Assembly (NCBI RefSeq): GCF_002749615.1
Contig: NZ_CP024201.1
Coordinates: 186,001 to 250,000 of the forward strand
Source of the DNA: Caulobacter mirabilis
GTDB taxonomy: Bacteria > Pseudomonadota > Alphaproteobacteria > Caulobacterales > Caulobacteraceae
Direction: 5' to 3'
Length of the DNA: 64,000 nt
Shown here: piece by piece, positions 1 through 8,582 of the stretch
Numbering within the stretch: position 1 is the stretch's first letter
Layout: each line of letters begins with the position of its first letter
Program-made: the position numbers and the translations under genes
Notes under the pieces: model-generated
Told to the model about the DNA's origin: nothing
The model's database searches: none
The model's input: only the letters and a program-made list of their open reading frames with translations

Positions 1-408
1 GCCCTCGCGCCGCAGGGCCTCGGCCAGGGCCCGGTCGCCCAGTCGGCAGACGGCGATCAGCCGGTCGTAGCTGACCACCCGCCCGTTGTCGCCGCGCACC
101 GCCGTGCAGGTCAGGGCGCGTCCCGCGGTGACCCGCTCCAGCGTCGCCTTGGCCCGGGCGCCCCCGGGCTCGCGCAACTCGGGGGCGTAGAAATCGGCCA
201 GCCGGATCTCGACCCAACTGCGCGGATCGGCCGTCCGGCCGACGCACAGGCTGTCGCCGTCGCCGACGTAGCGCACCGGACCCGTCACGACATAGCCGGG
301 CCTGGCCCAGCTCGGCTTGGGTCCCTTGTCTGGGATCGCCTGGCAGGGATCGGCGAGGGCCGCGGTGGCGGCCATCGACAGCAGCAGACCCAGAACGACA
401 CGAACCAT
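1..408 (-). CDS. Thermonuclease-like (SNase-fold) exported protein, 3' end outside window
   Basis: 136 codons are visible from the ATG at 408; the C-terminus runs off the left edge. The N-terminus (VRVVLGLLLSMAATAALAD) is a signal peptide, so the product is probably exported. The mature part holds an SNase-like core: YVGDGDSL where staphylococcal nuclease relatives have V-DGDT, then IRLADFYAPEL (the arginine and APE region) and a later DNGRVVSYDRL segment resembling the D-YGR stretch. Several cysteines suggest disulfides in the periplasm. The Thr-to-Ser change in DGDS and the missing C-terminus leave nuclease activity uncertain; many short SNase-fold proteins of alphaproteobacteria have no proven activity. 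The gene is transcribed away from the rest of the window and is separated from the enoyl-CoA hydratase gene by 73 bases. Confidence 0.7.
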   Translation of the reverse strand, partial: MVRVVLGLLLSMAATAALADPCQAIPDKGPKPSWARPGYVVTGPVRYVGDGDSLCVGRTADPRSWVEIRLADFYAPELREPGGARAKATLERVTAGRALTCTAVRGDNGRVVSYDRLIAVCRLGDRALAEALRREG

Positions 409-481
409 GAGCACCGAAACCGAACGTCTTCGAACGCTCCGTTATCGGCGCGCAAAGACGAACGGCCGGTGAAGGCGGCGG

Positions 482-1261
482 TCAGCGGCCCTTGAAGTCC
501 GGCTTCCGCTTGTCGACGAAGGCGGCCATGCCTTCCTTCTGGTCGTCGAAGGCGAACAGGCTGTGGAACAGGCGGCGCTCAAGGGCCACGCCGGTGGTCA
601 GGGTGGTCTCGTAAGCCGCTTCGACCAGTTCCTTGTTCATCAGCACCGCGAGGGGCGAATGGCCGGCGATCTTGCGGGCCGCGTCCAGGGCCTCGTCCAG
701 GAGCTTGTCCTTGGGGACCACGCGCGAGACCAGGCCGGAGCGCTCGGCCTCGGCGGCGTCCATCATCCGGGCGGTCAGGATCATGTCCATCGCCTTGGAC
801 TTGCCGACGAACCGGGTCAGGCGCTGGGTGCCGCCGATACCGGGCGCGACGCCCAGATTGATTTCCGGCTGGCCGAACTTGGCGGTGTCCGAGGCGATGA
901 TGAAGTCGCACATCATGGCCAGCTCGCAGCCGCCGCCCAGGGCGTAGCCGCTGACGGCCGCGATGATCGGCTTGCGGAACTGCTCCACCTTGCGCGCGGC
1001 GGCGGTGAAGAAGTCGCTGGTCATCATCTGGGCGTAGGACTTGTCCGACATCTCCTTGATGTCGGCGCCGGCGGCGAAGGCCTTCTCCGAGCCGGTCAGG
1101 ACGATCACCCGCACGGTCTCGTCCGCGGCGGCGGCGTCGAGGACCTGGCCGAGCTCGCCCAGGAGCTGGCTGTTGAGGGCGTTGAGGGCCTCGGGCCGGT
1201 TCAGGCGGACGAGGGTGACGCCCGTATCCGGCGTCTCGACGATCAGGGTCTGGTAAGCCAT
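482..1261 (-). CDS. Enoyl-CoA hydratase (crotonase family)
   Basis: A 259-residue crotonase-fold protein, the normal length for short-chain enoyl-CoA hydratase. It should hydrate trans-2-enoyl-CoA to 3-hydroxyacyl-CoA in beta-oxidation or aromatic/amino-acid degradation. The CoA-binding region ([11 protein letters not shown]) is followed by the oxyanion-hole segment [13 protein letters not shown], whose Glu matches the first catalytic glutamate, and by [18 protein letters not shown], whose Glu matches the second. Both catalytic acids are therefore present. The ATG at 1261 has no competing upstream start. In Caulobacterales an enoyl-CoA hydratase gene often lies next to mutM close to dnaA; here mutM is 1.7 kb away with two genes between. 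Substrate specificity cannot be read from the sequence. Confidence 0.93.
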   Translation of the reverse strand: MAYQTLIVETPDTGVTLVRLNRPEALNALNSQLLGELGQVLDAAAADETVRVIVLTGSEKAFAAGADIKEMSDKSYAQMMTSDFFTAAARKVEQFRKPIIAAVSGYALGGGCELAMMCDFIIASDTAKFGQPEINLGVAPGIGGTQRLTRFVGKSKAMDMILTARMMDAAEAERSGLVSRVVPKDKLLDEALDAARKIAGHSPLAVLMNKELVEAAYETTLTTGVALERRLFHSLFAFDDQKEGMAAFVDKRKPDFKGR

Positions 1262-1309
1262 GGCGGGTTTGTGCCTCCGCCGCCGCTTCGGCTCAAGCGC
1301 TGTTCTGAC

Positions 1310-2185
1310 CTATTGGGGTCCCTCGACCTCGATCCCCTGGGCGCGAAGCAGGGCCGGCACGCCGTCCGGACCGACCAGATGGCCGGCCCCCACCACGATC
1401 ACCGTTTCGCCCGCGCCGGCCAGGCGCTTGCGGATCGCCGCCACCCAGCGCCGGTTCCGTTCGACGATCAGCCGCTGATAGAGAACCGGCGACGCCGTCT
1501 TGAGCGGCTCGAGCCCCAAGGCCTCGATCGTCTTCAGGTCGCCGGCGACCCAGGCTCGGATCAACCGGTCATAGAAGGCGGGATCCTCGTCCAGCTGGCG
1601 AAGCGTGTCTTCCAGCGAGGCCAGTTGGTCGGCCTCGGGCGCGTCGGCGAAGAAGGCGATCTGTTCGGTCGGGCTTTCCAGCATCTTCCGCTCGGCCCTG
1701 GGCGCCGCGTCGAGCAGGGACCGTTCGACGCCCGCCTCGACGCCGGCGCCTTGGGCGGCCAGGGCCGCCACGCTCAGGGTCACCTCGGCCAGCCAGGGTC
1801 GCAGCCCGTCCAGCGCGACCGGCGCCAGGCCCAGGCGGGCGCATACCCGCTCCAGCCGCGCGCGGCCGGCCGGCGACAGTGTCGCGAGCAGGCCGGCGCC
1901 GGCGGGCCGGGTTCCATGCCGCCGGGCCAGCAGTCCGGACTCGGTCACGCCGGCTCCGCCGACGTCGGTCTCGAACCAGAGATCGTCGGCCTGGGCCAGC
2001 GCGTCGTCGAGCGCCTTCGGGCGCCAGGCCAGCTCCGGCGGCAGGACATGCACCGATCCGAACAGCAGGATGCGGGAGTCGGCGTCCTTCACCGTCCAGG
2101 TCGCCGGCTCCGCGGTCGCCGGCGACGCCGAAGCCAGCGCCAGCAGGCTCAGCACGGTCGACAGGAGGGCGCGTTTCGAGGTCAT
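1310..2185 (-). CDS. TraB/GumN family protein, exported
   Basis: 291 residues beginning with a clear signal peptide (hydrophobic stretch, cleavage near SPATAEPA). The family signature is visible at both ends: ILLFGSVHVLPPE near residue 38 with the first G-x-x-H motif, a conserved WFETDVGG strand, and near the C-terminus VVVGAGHLVGPDGV with the second G-x-x-H. The TraB/GumN fold has been proposed to be a metalloprotease-like or Tiki-like enzyme; biochemical roles in bacteria are mostly unknown. A periplasmic location is inferred from the signal peptide. It is 48 bases upstream, on the same strand, of the enoyl-CoA hydratase gene and may be co-transcribed with it, though nothing links their functions. 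Confidence 0.88.
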   Translation of the reverse strand: MTSKRALLSTVLSLLALASASPATAEPATWTVKDADSRILLFGSVHVLPPELAWRPKALDDALAQADDLWFETDVGGAGVTESGLLARRHGTRPAGAGLLATLSPAGRARLERVCARLGLAPVALDGLRPWLAEVTLSVAALAAQGAGVEAGVERSLLDAAPRAERKMLESPTEQIAFFADAPEADQLASLEDTLRQLDEDPAFYDRLIRAWVAGDLKTIEALGLEPLKTASPVLYQRLIVERNRRWVAAIRKRLAGAGETVIVVGAGHLVGPDGVPALLRAQGIEVEGPQ

Positions 2186-2301
2186 GGCCCTTCGTTAGCG
2201 TCGACCGCTCCGCCGCGTCACGCACCCATAAATTGCATTCTTACAATCGTCGCCGGATGGGCGCAGGATCGGCGCCGCCAAGACGCAGAGGGAGGGCGGC
2301 G

Positions 2302-2934
2302 ATGTTGATCGGCATTCCTGTGTACCAGGGCGTGAACCTGCTGGATGTGGCCGGGCCGATGGAGATGTTCCATTGGGCTCAGCTGGACGTGGAGCTGATC
2401 GCGGCGACGCCCGGGGTCGTCACCACGATGAACGGCGTGCAGCTGAAGATCGACAAGGGCTTCTGCGAGGCCTCGGCCTGGGACGTGCTGTGGACGCCGG
2501 GCGGCGCTCCGGACGCCCTGGCCGCGCAGCTCGACGATCCGGAGCGGACCTATCTGAACTTCCTGGCCGAGAAGAGCGTCGACGCCAAATACGTCTGCTC
2601 GGTCTGCGAAGGGGCGGTGCTGGGGGCCGCGGCGGGGATCTTCGACGGCTACGAGATCACCACCCACTGGGCGTTCGTGAACTGCTTCGGCAAGTATCAT
2701 GGCGTGACCGTCGTGCCGGGCGCCCCCCGGTTCCACCTCGACCGCAACCGCCTGACCGGCGGCGGCATCTCCTCGGGACTGGACGAGTCCCTGAAGCTGA
2801 TCGAGCTGCTGCTCGGCACGGCGGCCGCCCAGTCGGCGCAGCAGACGACGCAGTACTATCCGGACCCGCCGGTCACCAGCACCCTGCCGCCGGCCGGAAC
2901 CTGCCCGGTGCCGGGCCTGGGCGCGGCGGCCTGA
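2302..2934 (+). CDS. DJ-1/PfpI family protein, isonitrile-hydratase-like
   Basis: A 210-residue cytoplasmic protein of the DJ-1/PfpI superfamily. The strand VNLLDVAGPMEMFHWA carries the conserved Asp and Glu, and VCSVCEGAVLGAAAGIF is the nucleophile elbow with the reactive cysteine, followed by the ITTHWA segment typical of the isonitrile hydratase/AraC-associated subgroup. Isonitrile hydratases usually have Cys-Thr at the elbow; here it is Cys-Glu, so hydration of isocyanides is only one possibility and a glyoxalase, chaperone or other role is open. The C-terminal 35 residues are proline-rich and outside the core. The start at 2302 follows GGAGGGCG (2291-2298), a good ribosome-binding site. 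It is divergent from the TraB/GumN gene. Confidence 0.85.
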   Translation: MLIGIPVYQGVNLLDVAGPMEMFHWAQLDVELIAATPGVVTTMNGVQLKIDKGFCEASAWDVLWTPGGAPDALAAQLDDPERTYLNFLAEKSVDAKYVCSVCEGAVLGAAAGIFDGYEITTHWAFVNCFGKYHGVTVVPGAPRFHLDRNRLTGGGISSGLDESLKLIELLLGTAAAQSAQQTTQYYPDPPVTSTLPPAGTCPVPGLGAAA

Positions 2935-2937
2935 AGC

Positions 2938-3804
2938 CTATTTCTGGCAGCGGCGACAGAAGAAGGTCGAGCGGCCGGCCTGGACCTCGCGCTCGATCGT
3001 CCCGCCGCAGCCGGCGGTGAGGCAGGGCTCGCCTTCGCGGCCGTAGACCTGGAAGCGGTGCTGGAAATAGCCGAGCGCGCCGTCGGTCGAGGCGAAGTCG
3101 CGCAGGGTCGAGCCGCCGGCCACGATGGCCTCCTCCAGGACGTCTCGGACGACCTGGACCAGCTGCGGGAATTTGGCTTTTGGGACCTTGCCCGCCGGCT
3201 TCAGCGGCGAGATGCCCGAGCGGTACAGGGCTTCGCAGACGTAGATGTTGCCCAGGCCCGCGACGATGCGCTGGTCCAGCAGCAGGGTCTTGGGACTCTG
3301 CTTTCGGCCGGCGAAGGCCTCGGCCAGCAGGGCCGGGTTGAAGTCGGATCCCAGCGGTTCGGGGCCCATGCTCGCGAACCAGGGATGGCTCGTCACCCCG
3401 GCGGCGTCGACCAGGCCCATGAAGCCGAACCGACGCGGATCGTAGTAGGTGACGCGGGCGCCGGCCTCGGTCTCGAAGACCACATGGGCGTGCTTGGGGT
3501 CGGGCGGAGCGGCGTAGACGAACTCGCCGGGACGCTGGGCGGCGGCCTCTCCGGCCTCGATCTCGAACCGGCCGGTCATGCCCAGGTGCATCACCAGCAC
3601 GTCGCCGCGGTCCAGATGTCCGAGCAGATACTTGGCGCGCCGGCCGAGCCGTTCGATCCGTGCGCCGGTCAGGCGCTGGACGAAGCCTTCCGGCAACGGA
3701 AAGCGCAGGTCCGGCCGCCGCGCCTCGACGCGGACCAGGCGCGCGCCCTCCAGCACCGGCGACAGGCCGCGGCGGACGGTTTCGACTTCGGGCAATTCAG
3801 GCAT
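2938..3804 (-). CDS. mutM: Formamidopyrimidine-DNA glycosylase (MutM/Fpg)
   Basis: 288 residues. Removes 8-oxoguanine and formamidopyrimidines from DNA and nicks the abasic site. The N-terminus is MPELPEVETVRRGL, giving the catalytic Pro1 and Glu2 after methionine removal. RRAKYLLGHL carries the conserved Lys, and VAGLGNIYVCEALYRSGI is the helix-two-turn-helix region. The C-terminus is a zinc finger with four cysteines (PCLTAGC then FFCRRCQK); the first pair is spaced C-x4-C rather than the C-x2-C of the E. coli enzyme. It ends three bases from the convergent DJ-1/PfpI stop codon and is divergent from ubiE with 46 bases between. Confidence 0.97.
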   Translation of the reverse strand: MPELPEVETVRRGLSPVLEGARLVRVEARRPDLRFPLPEGFVQRLTGARIERLGRRAKYLLGHLDRGDVLVMHLGMTGRFEIEAGEAAAQRPGEFVYAAPPDPKHAHVVFETEAGARVTYYDPRRFGFMGLVDAAGVTSHPWFASMGPEPLGSDFNPALLAEAFAGRKQSPKTLLLDQRIVAGLGNIYVCEALYRSGISPLKPAGKVPKAKFPQLVQVVRDVLEEAIVAGGSTLRDFASTDGALGYFQHRFQVYGREGEPCLTAGCGGTIEREVQAGRSTFFCRRCQK

Positions 3805-3850
3805 GCGGCTCGGCTAGCGGAGGATGACGTTGGGGTCTATGAGCTAGGCC

Positions 3851-4609
3851 ATGAGCGAGACCAGCGCCACCTTCGGCTTCAAAGACGTCGACCCCAAGGA
3901 GAAGGCGGGCCTCGTGCGCGGCGTCTTCGACAGCGTCGCCTCGAAATACGACGTGATGAACGACCTGATGAGCGCGGGCGTGCACCGGCTCTGGAAGGAC
4001 GCGGTCGCGGCGCGGCTGAACCCGCAGCCGGGCGAGACCATCCTGGACATCGCCGGCGGCACCGGCGACATGGCCCATCGCTACGCCAAGATGGCCCGGG
4101 CGGCCCAGGAGCGGCGCGGCGGCGACGACGCCACCGTCCACGTCATCGACTACAACGCCGAGATGATCGCCGCCGGGATCGCCCGGGGCTATCCGCCGGA
4201 AGTCTGCTGGGCCGTGGGCGACGCCCAGCGGCTGCCGCTGCCGGACGCCTGCGCCGACGCCTATTCGATCACCTTCGGCATCCGCAACGTGACCGACGTC
4301 CAGGCCGCCCTGTTCGAGGCGCGCCGGGTGTTGAAGCCGGGCGGGCGCTTCATCTGCCTGGAGTTCTCGCGCCCGACCAGTTCGGCGGTGCGGTCGGCCT
4401 ATGACCTGTGGTCGTTCAAGGCGATCCCGCAGATCGGCGAATGGGTGGCCAAGGACCGGGAGTCCTACCAGTACCTGGTCGAGAGCATCCGCCGCTTCCC
4501 CGACCAACGCACCTTCGCCGACATGATCCGCAAGGCGGGCTTCAAGACCGTCGGCTTCAGCAACTTCACCGGCGGGGTCGCGGCCATGCACACGGGCCGG
4601 GCGCTGTAG
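3851..4609 (+). CDS. ubiE: Ubiquinone/menaquinone biosynthesis C-methyltransferase UbiE
   Basis: 252 residues. A SAM-dependent C-methyltransferase acting on 2-polyprenyl-6-methoxy-1,4-benzoquinol in ubiquinone synthesis (and on demethylmenaquinone in organisms that make it). Motif I is [18 protein letters not shown]; the UbiE signatures [18 protein letters not shown] near the N-terminus and [18 protein letters not shown] in the middle are both present, followed by [15 protein letters not shown]. The start is the first in-frame ATG after mutM. It is followed by ubiB 114 bases downstream, separated by a palindromic repeat. The ubiE-ubiB pairing is standard in proteobacteria. Confidence 0.97.
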   Translation: MSETSATFGFKDVDPKEKAGLVRGVFDSVASKYDVMNDLMSAGVHRLWKDAVAARLNPQPGETILDIAGGTGDMAHRYAKMARAAQERRGGDDATVHVIDYNAEMIAAGIARGYPPEVCWAVGDAQRLPLPDACADAYSITFGIRNVTDVQAALFEARRVLKPGGRFICLEFSRPTSSAVRSAYDLWSFKAIPQIGEWVAKDRESYQYLVESIRRFPDQRTFADMIRKAGFKTVGFSNFTGGVAAMHTGRAL

Positions 4610-4634
4610 GCGATGACCTTTCAAGCTCCGCTCA

Positions 4635-4710
4635 TCCCGGCGAAGGCCGGGACCCAGATACGGTCTGAGCGCGTGACGGGTTTCATCTGGGCCCCGGCCT
4701 TCGCCGGGGA
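4635..4710. repeat. Palindromic intergenic repeat between ubiE and ubiB
   Basis: Two inverted arms of about 25 bases, 4635-4659 and 4685-4710, match with about two mismatches around a 25-base centre. The core CCCGGCGAAGGCCGGG is itself nearly palindromic. This looks like the dispersed 'GGCGAAGGCCGGG-CCCAGAT' extragenic palindrome seen across Caulobacterales genomes. In RNA it would form a strong hairpin between ubiE and ubiB and could stabilise the ubiE message or attenuate ubiB. Confidence 0.8.
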
Positions 4711-4723
4711 AACGGTCTAGGCG

Positions 4724-6229
4724 ATGGACCTGGCTGCGTTCGCCCGCCTGCTGGCCGTCGGCTGGACCTTGATCCGCGCCGACGCCTTGATCCCGCGCGA
4801 GGTCGACCCCCTGCTGCCGCCGGGCGTCCGGACCCTGGCCGCCTTCCTGCGCCTGTTCTCGGGCCGCGCCGCGCGGCAGGGGCGGCCGGGCGAGCGGATG
4901 GCGCGCGTGCTGGAGGGGCTGGGCCCGGTCGGGATCAAACTGGGCCAGGTGCTGTCCACCCGCGCCGACATCTTCGGCAAGACCTTCGCCCAGGACCTCT
5001 CGCACCTGAAGGACAAGCTGCCGCCGTTCCCGACGCCGATCGCCAAGGCCGAGATCGAGCGCGAGCTGGGTCGGCCGGTGGAGAGCCTGTTCGTCAAGTT
5101 CAGCGCGCCGGTCGCCGCCGCCTCGATCGCCCAGGCGCATGAGGCCTGGCTGGCCGACGGCCGCAAGGTGGCGGTGAAGGTCCTGCGCCCGGGCGTCGAG
5201 GCCAAGGTCGCCGCCGACGGCCGCGCTCTGCTGCTGGCCTCACGGCTGATGGAGCGGTTCATCCCGGACGCGCGCCGGCTCGAGCCGGTCGCCTTCTCGC
5301 GCACGGTGATCCGCGCCCTGCAGCTGGAGCTGGACCTGCGGTTCGAGGCCGCCGGCGCCTCGGAAATGGCCGAGGTCATGGCCCGCGACCCCTACATGCG
5401 CGCGCCGGCCGTCGTGTGGGACGGCGTCGGCAAGCGGGTGCTGACGCTGGAATGGGCCGAGGGCGTCCCGCTGTCGGATCCGGCGACCCTGGATCTGCCC
5501 GGCCTGAACCGTCAGGAACTGGCCGACAACATCATCCGCGCCTTCCTGACCCAGGCCCTGGACCATGGCGTGTTCCACGCCGATCTGCACGAGGGCAACC
5601 TGTTCGTGATCCCGCCGGCGAAGCTGGTGGCGGTCGACTTCGGCATCGTCGGCCGACTGGGCCCGATGGAGCGTCGCTATCTGGCCGAGATCCTCTACGG
5701 CTTCATCACCCGCGACTACCAGCGGGTGGCGCGCATCCATTTCGACGCCGGCTACGTGCCGGCCCATCACGACCAGGAAGCCTTCGCCCAGGCCCTGCGC
5801 GCGGTCGGCGAGCCGGTGCTGGGTCGGGCGGCCAGCGAGGTCTCGATGGGACGGCTGCTGGCCCAGCTGTTCGAGATCACCGCCCTGTTTGACATGCGGC
5901 TGCGTCCCGAGCTGGTCCTGCTCCAGAAGACCATGGTGACGGTCGAGGGCGTCGCCCGGCGTCTCGAGCCGGACCACGATCTCTGGACCGCGGCCGAGCC
6001 GGTGGTCCGCCGCTGGATCGCCCGCGAGCTCGGCCCGGTCGCCCAGGCCCGCGACTTCGCCCAGGAAGCCCTCCGGGCCGTCCGCGCCTTGGCCCGGCTG
6101 GCGGAGGCCGACGCCGCCGGCCGCGTCACCGTCGTCGAGACCCGCGACAAGTCGGGCGGCCTGGTCTGGTTCGCCTTCGGCGCCGTCGCCTCGGCCGCGG
6201 CGGCCTGGCTGTTCTGGGCGTTGGCTTAG
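4724..6229 (+). CDS. ubiB: UbiB atypical kinase/ATPase (ubiquinone biosynthesis)
   Basis: 501 residues. A member of the UbiB/ADCK/ABC1 family, membrane-anchored ATPases that support the ubiquinone biosynthesis complex. The family marker KxGQ is in GIKLGQVLSTRADIFG (around residue 66). The ATP-binding lysine is in VAVKVLRPGV, the catalytic-loop equivalent is FHADLHEGNLFV, and the metal-binding DFG is in VAVDFGIVGRLG. The last 25 residues (VWFAFGAVASAAAAWLFWAL) form a transmembrane segment, matching the C-terminal anchor of the family. It follows ubiE and precedes a small unknown gene by 8 bases. Confidence 0.95.
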   Translation: MDLAAFARLLAVGWTLIRADALIPREVDPLLPPGVRTLAAFLRLFSGRAARQGRPGERMARVLEGLGPVGIKLGQVLSTRADIFGKTFAQDLSHLKDKLPPFPTPIAKAEIERELGRPVESLFVKFSAPVAAASIAQAHEAWLADGRKVAVKVLRPGVEAKVAADGRALLLASRLMERFIPDARRLEPVAFSRTVIRALQLELDLRFEAAGASEMAEVMARDPYMRAPAVVWDGVGKRVLTLEWAEGVPLSDPATLDLPGLNRQELADNIIRAFLTQALDHGVFHADLHEGNLFVIPPAKLVAVDFGIVGRLGPMERRYLAEILYGFITRDYQRVARIHFDAGYVPAHHDQEAFAQALRAVGEPVLGRAASEVSMGRLLAQLFEITALFDMRLRPELVLLQKTMVTVEGVARRLEPDHDLWTAAEPVVRRWIARELGPVAQARDFAQEALRAVRALARLAEADAAGRVTVVETRDKSGGLVWFAFGAVASAAAAWLFWALA

Positions 6230-6237
6230 GGGCAAGG

Positions 6238-6633
6238 ATGCGAAGCCCGAGCTGGGAGATCGATGGCTGGGAGCTGGAAGACGGCGAAGATCGTCATCGC
6301 GCCGCGCCGGCGACGTTTGAAATCCCCGACCTAGCCGTTCGACAGGCGCTCTATCCGGGCTGTTTCGCCAAGCTGATCTTCCGGATCGCGCTCGAGGGAG
6401 ATGGCGATCCCGAAGCATGCGAACGGATGTGGGTCATCGTCCGTGAGCTTCTGCCGGATGGCTCGTACATCGGGATGCTCGACAATCAGCCGAGCGAGAT
6501 CGCCGAAAACGACAGCCTGTGGCTGGGTTCGGAACTTCCGTTCGAGCCCAGGCACGTGATCGATGTCGGACACGCCAACGACGAAAGCATGGCTGCCATA
6601 GCCGCGCCGCCTGCCATTCCGTGGAGCCGATAG
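6238..6633 (+). CDS. Small hypothetical protein resembling DUF2314/DUF2185-type domains
   Basis: 131 residues, cytoplasmic, acidic. I do not recognise it firmly. The middle reads ERMWVIVRELLPDGSYIGML then DNQPSEIAEND and FEPRHVIDVG. This pattern (W-V-x-V, G-x-L-D-N-x-P, D-x-x-W-L-G, F-x-x-x-H-V-x-D) resembles short DUF2314/DUF2185-like proteins, several of which are annotated as immunity or regulatory proteins. No toxin partner is adjacent on the same strand. The ATG lies 8 bases after the ubiB stop with GGGGCAAGG just before it, so it is probably translated from the ubiB transcript. Function unknown. Confidence 0.7.
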   Translation: MRSPSWEIDGWELEDGEDRHRAAPATFEIPDLAVRQALYPGCFAKLIFRIALEGDGDPEACERMWVIVRELLPDGSYIGMLDNQPSEIAENDSLWLGSELPFEPRHVIDVGHANDESMAAIAAPPAIPWSR

Positions 6634-6642
6634 AGAGCTCCG

Positions 6643-7206
6643 TCAGCCCCGTTCGCCGCCGCGATCCCCGGTCCGCTCCCGGTTCCGCCGCGCGCCGCCT
6701 TCGGCTTCCCGCGCCTTGACCTCGCGCCAGTAGTCCGAGCCCTCGCGGGGCTTGAACATCGTGCGCGGCGCGCCGTCGCGGGTGGCCACGGCGAAGACGT
6801 TGCCGGCGGGATCGTAGAGCAACCGGTCGCCGTTGCGGCGGGTCAGGGTCTCGACGCCCGCCGGCGGCCGGTTGATGAAGGCGTGGGCCTTGGCCACGTA
6901 GTCGTCCACCGAACCGGCGTTGAACGCCGCGCCGTCCCGCTCGAAATGCCGCCGGGCGTTCTCCTCGGCGGAATAGCGACGATTGGACGACCAGACCGGC
7001 TTGCCGTCGATCCTGCGGACCGCCTCGGGCCGCTGCCTGGGCGGCGGGTCGAATGCGGCGCCCGGCGTTTCGACGACCGCGCTCGCCGCCACAGGGGTCG
7101 GCGCGGCTTCGCCCCGCATAGGCACCGCTGACGCGCCGCCGTCGCATCCGGCGAGCAGAAGCGCGGCCCCGGCCACGATGGGCCAGGCCATTCTCAATCC
7201 GTCCAT
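6643..7206 (-). CDS. Lipoprotein with a toxin-nuclease-like C-terminal domain
   Basis: 187 residues from the ATG at 7206; in-frame ATGs at 7221 and 7191 are alternatives, and GGGGG sits just upstream of 7206. The N-terminus ends in the lipobox LLLAGC, so the protein should be lipidated. A low-complexity Ala/Pro linker follows. From about residue 75 the sequence RRHFERDGAAFNAGSVDDYV continues to GDRLLYDPAGNVFAVATRDG and RTMFKPREGSDYW. This H/F-x-x-H-x-x-x-F, D-Y, R-NGD-x-x-Y-D-P, T-x-F-K-P pattern resembles the C-terminal domains of polymorphic toxins and phage head-associated nucleases of the barnase/EndoU/ColicinE5/RelE superfamily. The assignment is from memory and nuclease activity is unproven. 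The Arg/Gly-rich tail is unusual. Its 3' end lies 9 bases from the convergent DUF2314-like gene. Confidence 0.65.
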   Translation of the reverse strand: MDGLRMAWPIVAGAALLLAGCDGGASAVPMRGEAAPTPVAASAVVETPGAAFDPPPRQRPEAVRRIDGKPVWSSNRRYSAEENARRHFERDGAAFNAGSVDDYVAKAHAFINRPPAGVETLTRRNGDRLLYDPAGNVFAVATRDGAPRTMFKPREGSDYWREVKAREAEGGARRNRERTGDRGGERG

Positions 7207-7224
7207 GAAAGCCCCCGTCATACA

Positions 7225-7241
7225 CGTTAAAAGTGTTAACG
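7225..7241. promoter_or_regulatory. Palindrome with two TTAA boxes in a divergent promoter
   Basis: CGTTAAAAGTGTTAACG: perfect 6-base arms around a 5-base centre, lying between the lipoprotein gene and coaBC. TTAA-N5-TTAA differs from the CtrA consensus spacing (N7). A second TTAA-N5-TTAA palindrome is at 23698. It is a candidate operator; the protein that binds it is unknown. Confidence 0.4.
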
Positions 7242-7329
7242 AACGAATGCAGAACACAGGGTTGAACGTTTGTCCAGCCCGTTCCGGCGCCTTAAGTGAC
7301 GAGGCTACGGCTAGAGACGAGGGTTCGGC

Positions 7330-8532
7330 TTGAGCGAGCGGCGGGTTCTTCTGATCGTCGGCGGCGGCATCGCGGCCTACAAGACGCTTGAGCTGACCAG
7401 GCTCCTGCGCAAGGCGGGCGTCGGCGTCCGGCCGATCCTGACCAAGGCGGGCGCCGAGTTCGTCACGCCGCTGTCCCTGTCGGCCCTGTCCGAGGACAAG
7501 GTCTACAGCGAGCTGTTCTCGCTGACCGACGAGGCCGAGATGGGCCATATCGAGCTCAGCCGCTCGGCGGATCTCGTGGTGGTCGCGCCGGCGACGGCCG
7601 ACCTGATGGCCAAGGCCGCGGGCGGCCATGCCAACGACCTGGCCTCGACCACGATCCTCGCCACCGACAAGCCGGTGCTGATGGCGCCGGCGATGAACGT
7701 GCGCATGTGGCACCATCCCGCCACCCAGCGAAACCTGGCGACCCTGCGGGGCGACGGCGTCAGCTTCGTCGGCCCCGACGAAGGGGCCATGGCCTGCGGC
7801 GAGTTCGGTCTGGGCCGGATGGCCGAGCCTCCGGCGATCTTCGACGCGATCATGGCCATGCTGGAAGGCCCGGCCGGGCGGCCGCTGGTCGGAAAGAAGG
7901 TGCTGGTCACCGCCGGCCCGACGGCCGAGCCGCTGGATCCCGTGCGCCTGCTGACCAACCGGTCGAGCGGACGCCAAGGTTTCGCCATCGCCGCTTCGCT
8001 GGCCGCTCTGGGCGCAGAGGTGACCCTGGTCGCCGGGCCGGTCAGCCTGCCGACCCCGCCGGGGGTGAAACGGGTCGACGTGGAGTCCGCGCGTGAGATG
8101 CTCGCCGCCAGCCAGGCCGCCCTGCCGGTCGACGCCGCGGTCTGCGTCGCCGCGGTCGCCGACTGGCGTCCGGACGAAGCCTTCGGAGTCAAGCTGAAGA
8201 AGGGCAAGGACGGCCCGCCGCAGCTGCGGCTGGTCGAGAACCCTGACATCCTCGCGACCCTGGCCGTCGACAATCCGCAGCGGCCCAGGCTGGTGGTCGG
8301 CTTCGCGGCCGAAACCAACGACGTGCTCGAACACGCCCGCGCCAAACTGGCCCGCAAGGGCTGCGACTGGATCATCGCCAATGACGTCACCGAGCCTGGC
8401 GTGATGGGCGGGAGCGAGAACGCGGTGATGCTGGTCACCAAGACCGGCGTCGAGCGCTGGGAGCGCGAGGCGAAGGAGAGCGTCGGCGCCAAGCTGGCCG
8501 CCCGCATCGCCGAGGCCCTGATCCAGAGCTGA
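7330..8532 (+). CDS. coaBC: Bifunctional phosphopantothenoylcysteine decarboxylase/synthetase CoaBC
   Basis: 400 residues starting at TTG 7330. It makes 4'-phosphopantetheine for coenzyme A: the C-terminal CoaB half joins phosphopantothenate to cysteine using CTP, and the N-terminal flavin-dependent CoaC half decarboxylates the product. CoaC motifs: [20 protein letters not shown] with the catalytic His, PAMNVRMW, and [13 protein letters not shown] with the conserved Cys loop. CoaB begins near residue 185 ([16 protein letters not shown]) with [12 protein letters not shown] and VAAVADWRP. Length is normal. No ATG lies near the N-terminus of the conserved domain, which supports the TTG start. 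Downstream is dut, as in many alphaproteobacteria. Confidence 0.95.
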   Translation: MSERRVLLIVGGGIAAYKTLELTRLLRKAGVGVRPILTKAGAEFVTPLSLSALSEDKVYSELFSLTDEAEMGHIELSRSADLVVVAPATADLMAKAAGGHANDLASTTILATDKPVLMAPAMNVRMWHHPATQRNLATLRGDGVSFVGPDEGAMACGEFGLGRMAEPPAIFDAIMAMLEGPAGRPLVGKKVLVTAGPTAEPLDPVRLLTNRSSGRQGFAIAASLAALGAEVTLVAGPVSLPTPPGVKRVDVESAREMLAASQAALPVDAAVCVAAVADWRPDEAFGVKLKKGKDGPPQLRLVENPDILATLAVDNPQRPRLVVGFAAETNDVLEHARAKLARKGCDWIIANDVTEPGVMGGSENAVMLVTKTGVERWEREAKESVGAKLAARIAEALIQS

Positions 8533-8582
8533 CCGCCCCGTCGGCTCCACCCTGTCTTCAACCGATCGTTCCGCGAGTTTCC

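Noticed and set aside
563..2308. A 581-codon plus-strand frame across the enoyl-CoA hydratase and TraB/GumN genes
   Set aside because: Both genes on the minus strand are well supported; the plus frame has His/Arg/Gly-rich nonsense composition.
7225..7241. CtrA binding site
   Set aside because: The spacing between TTAA boxes is five, not the seven of the CtrA consensus; kept only as an unassigned palindrome.
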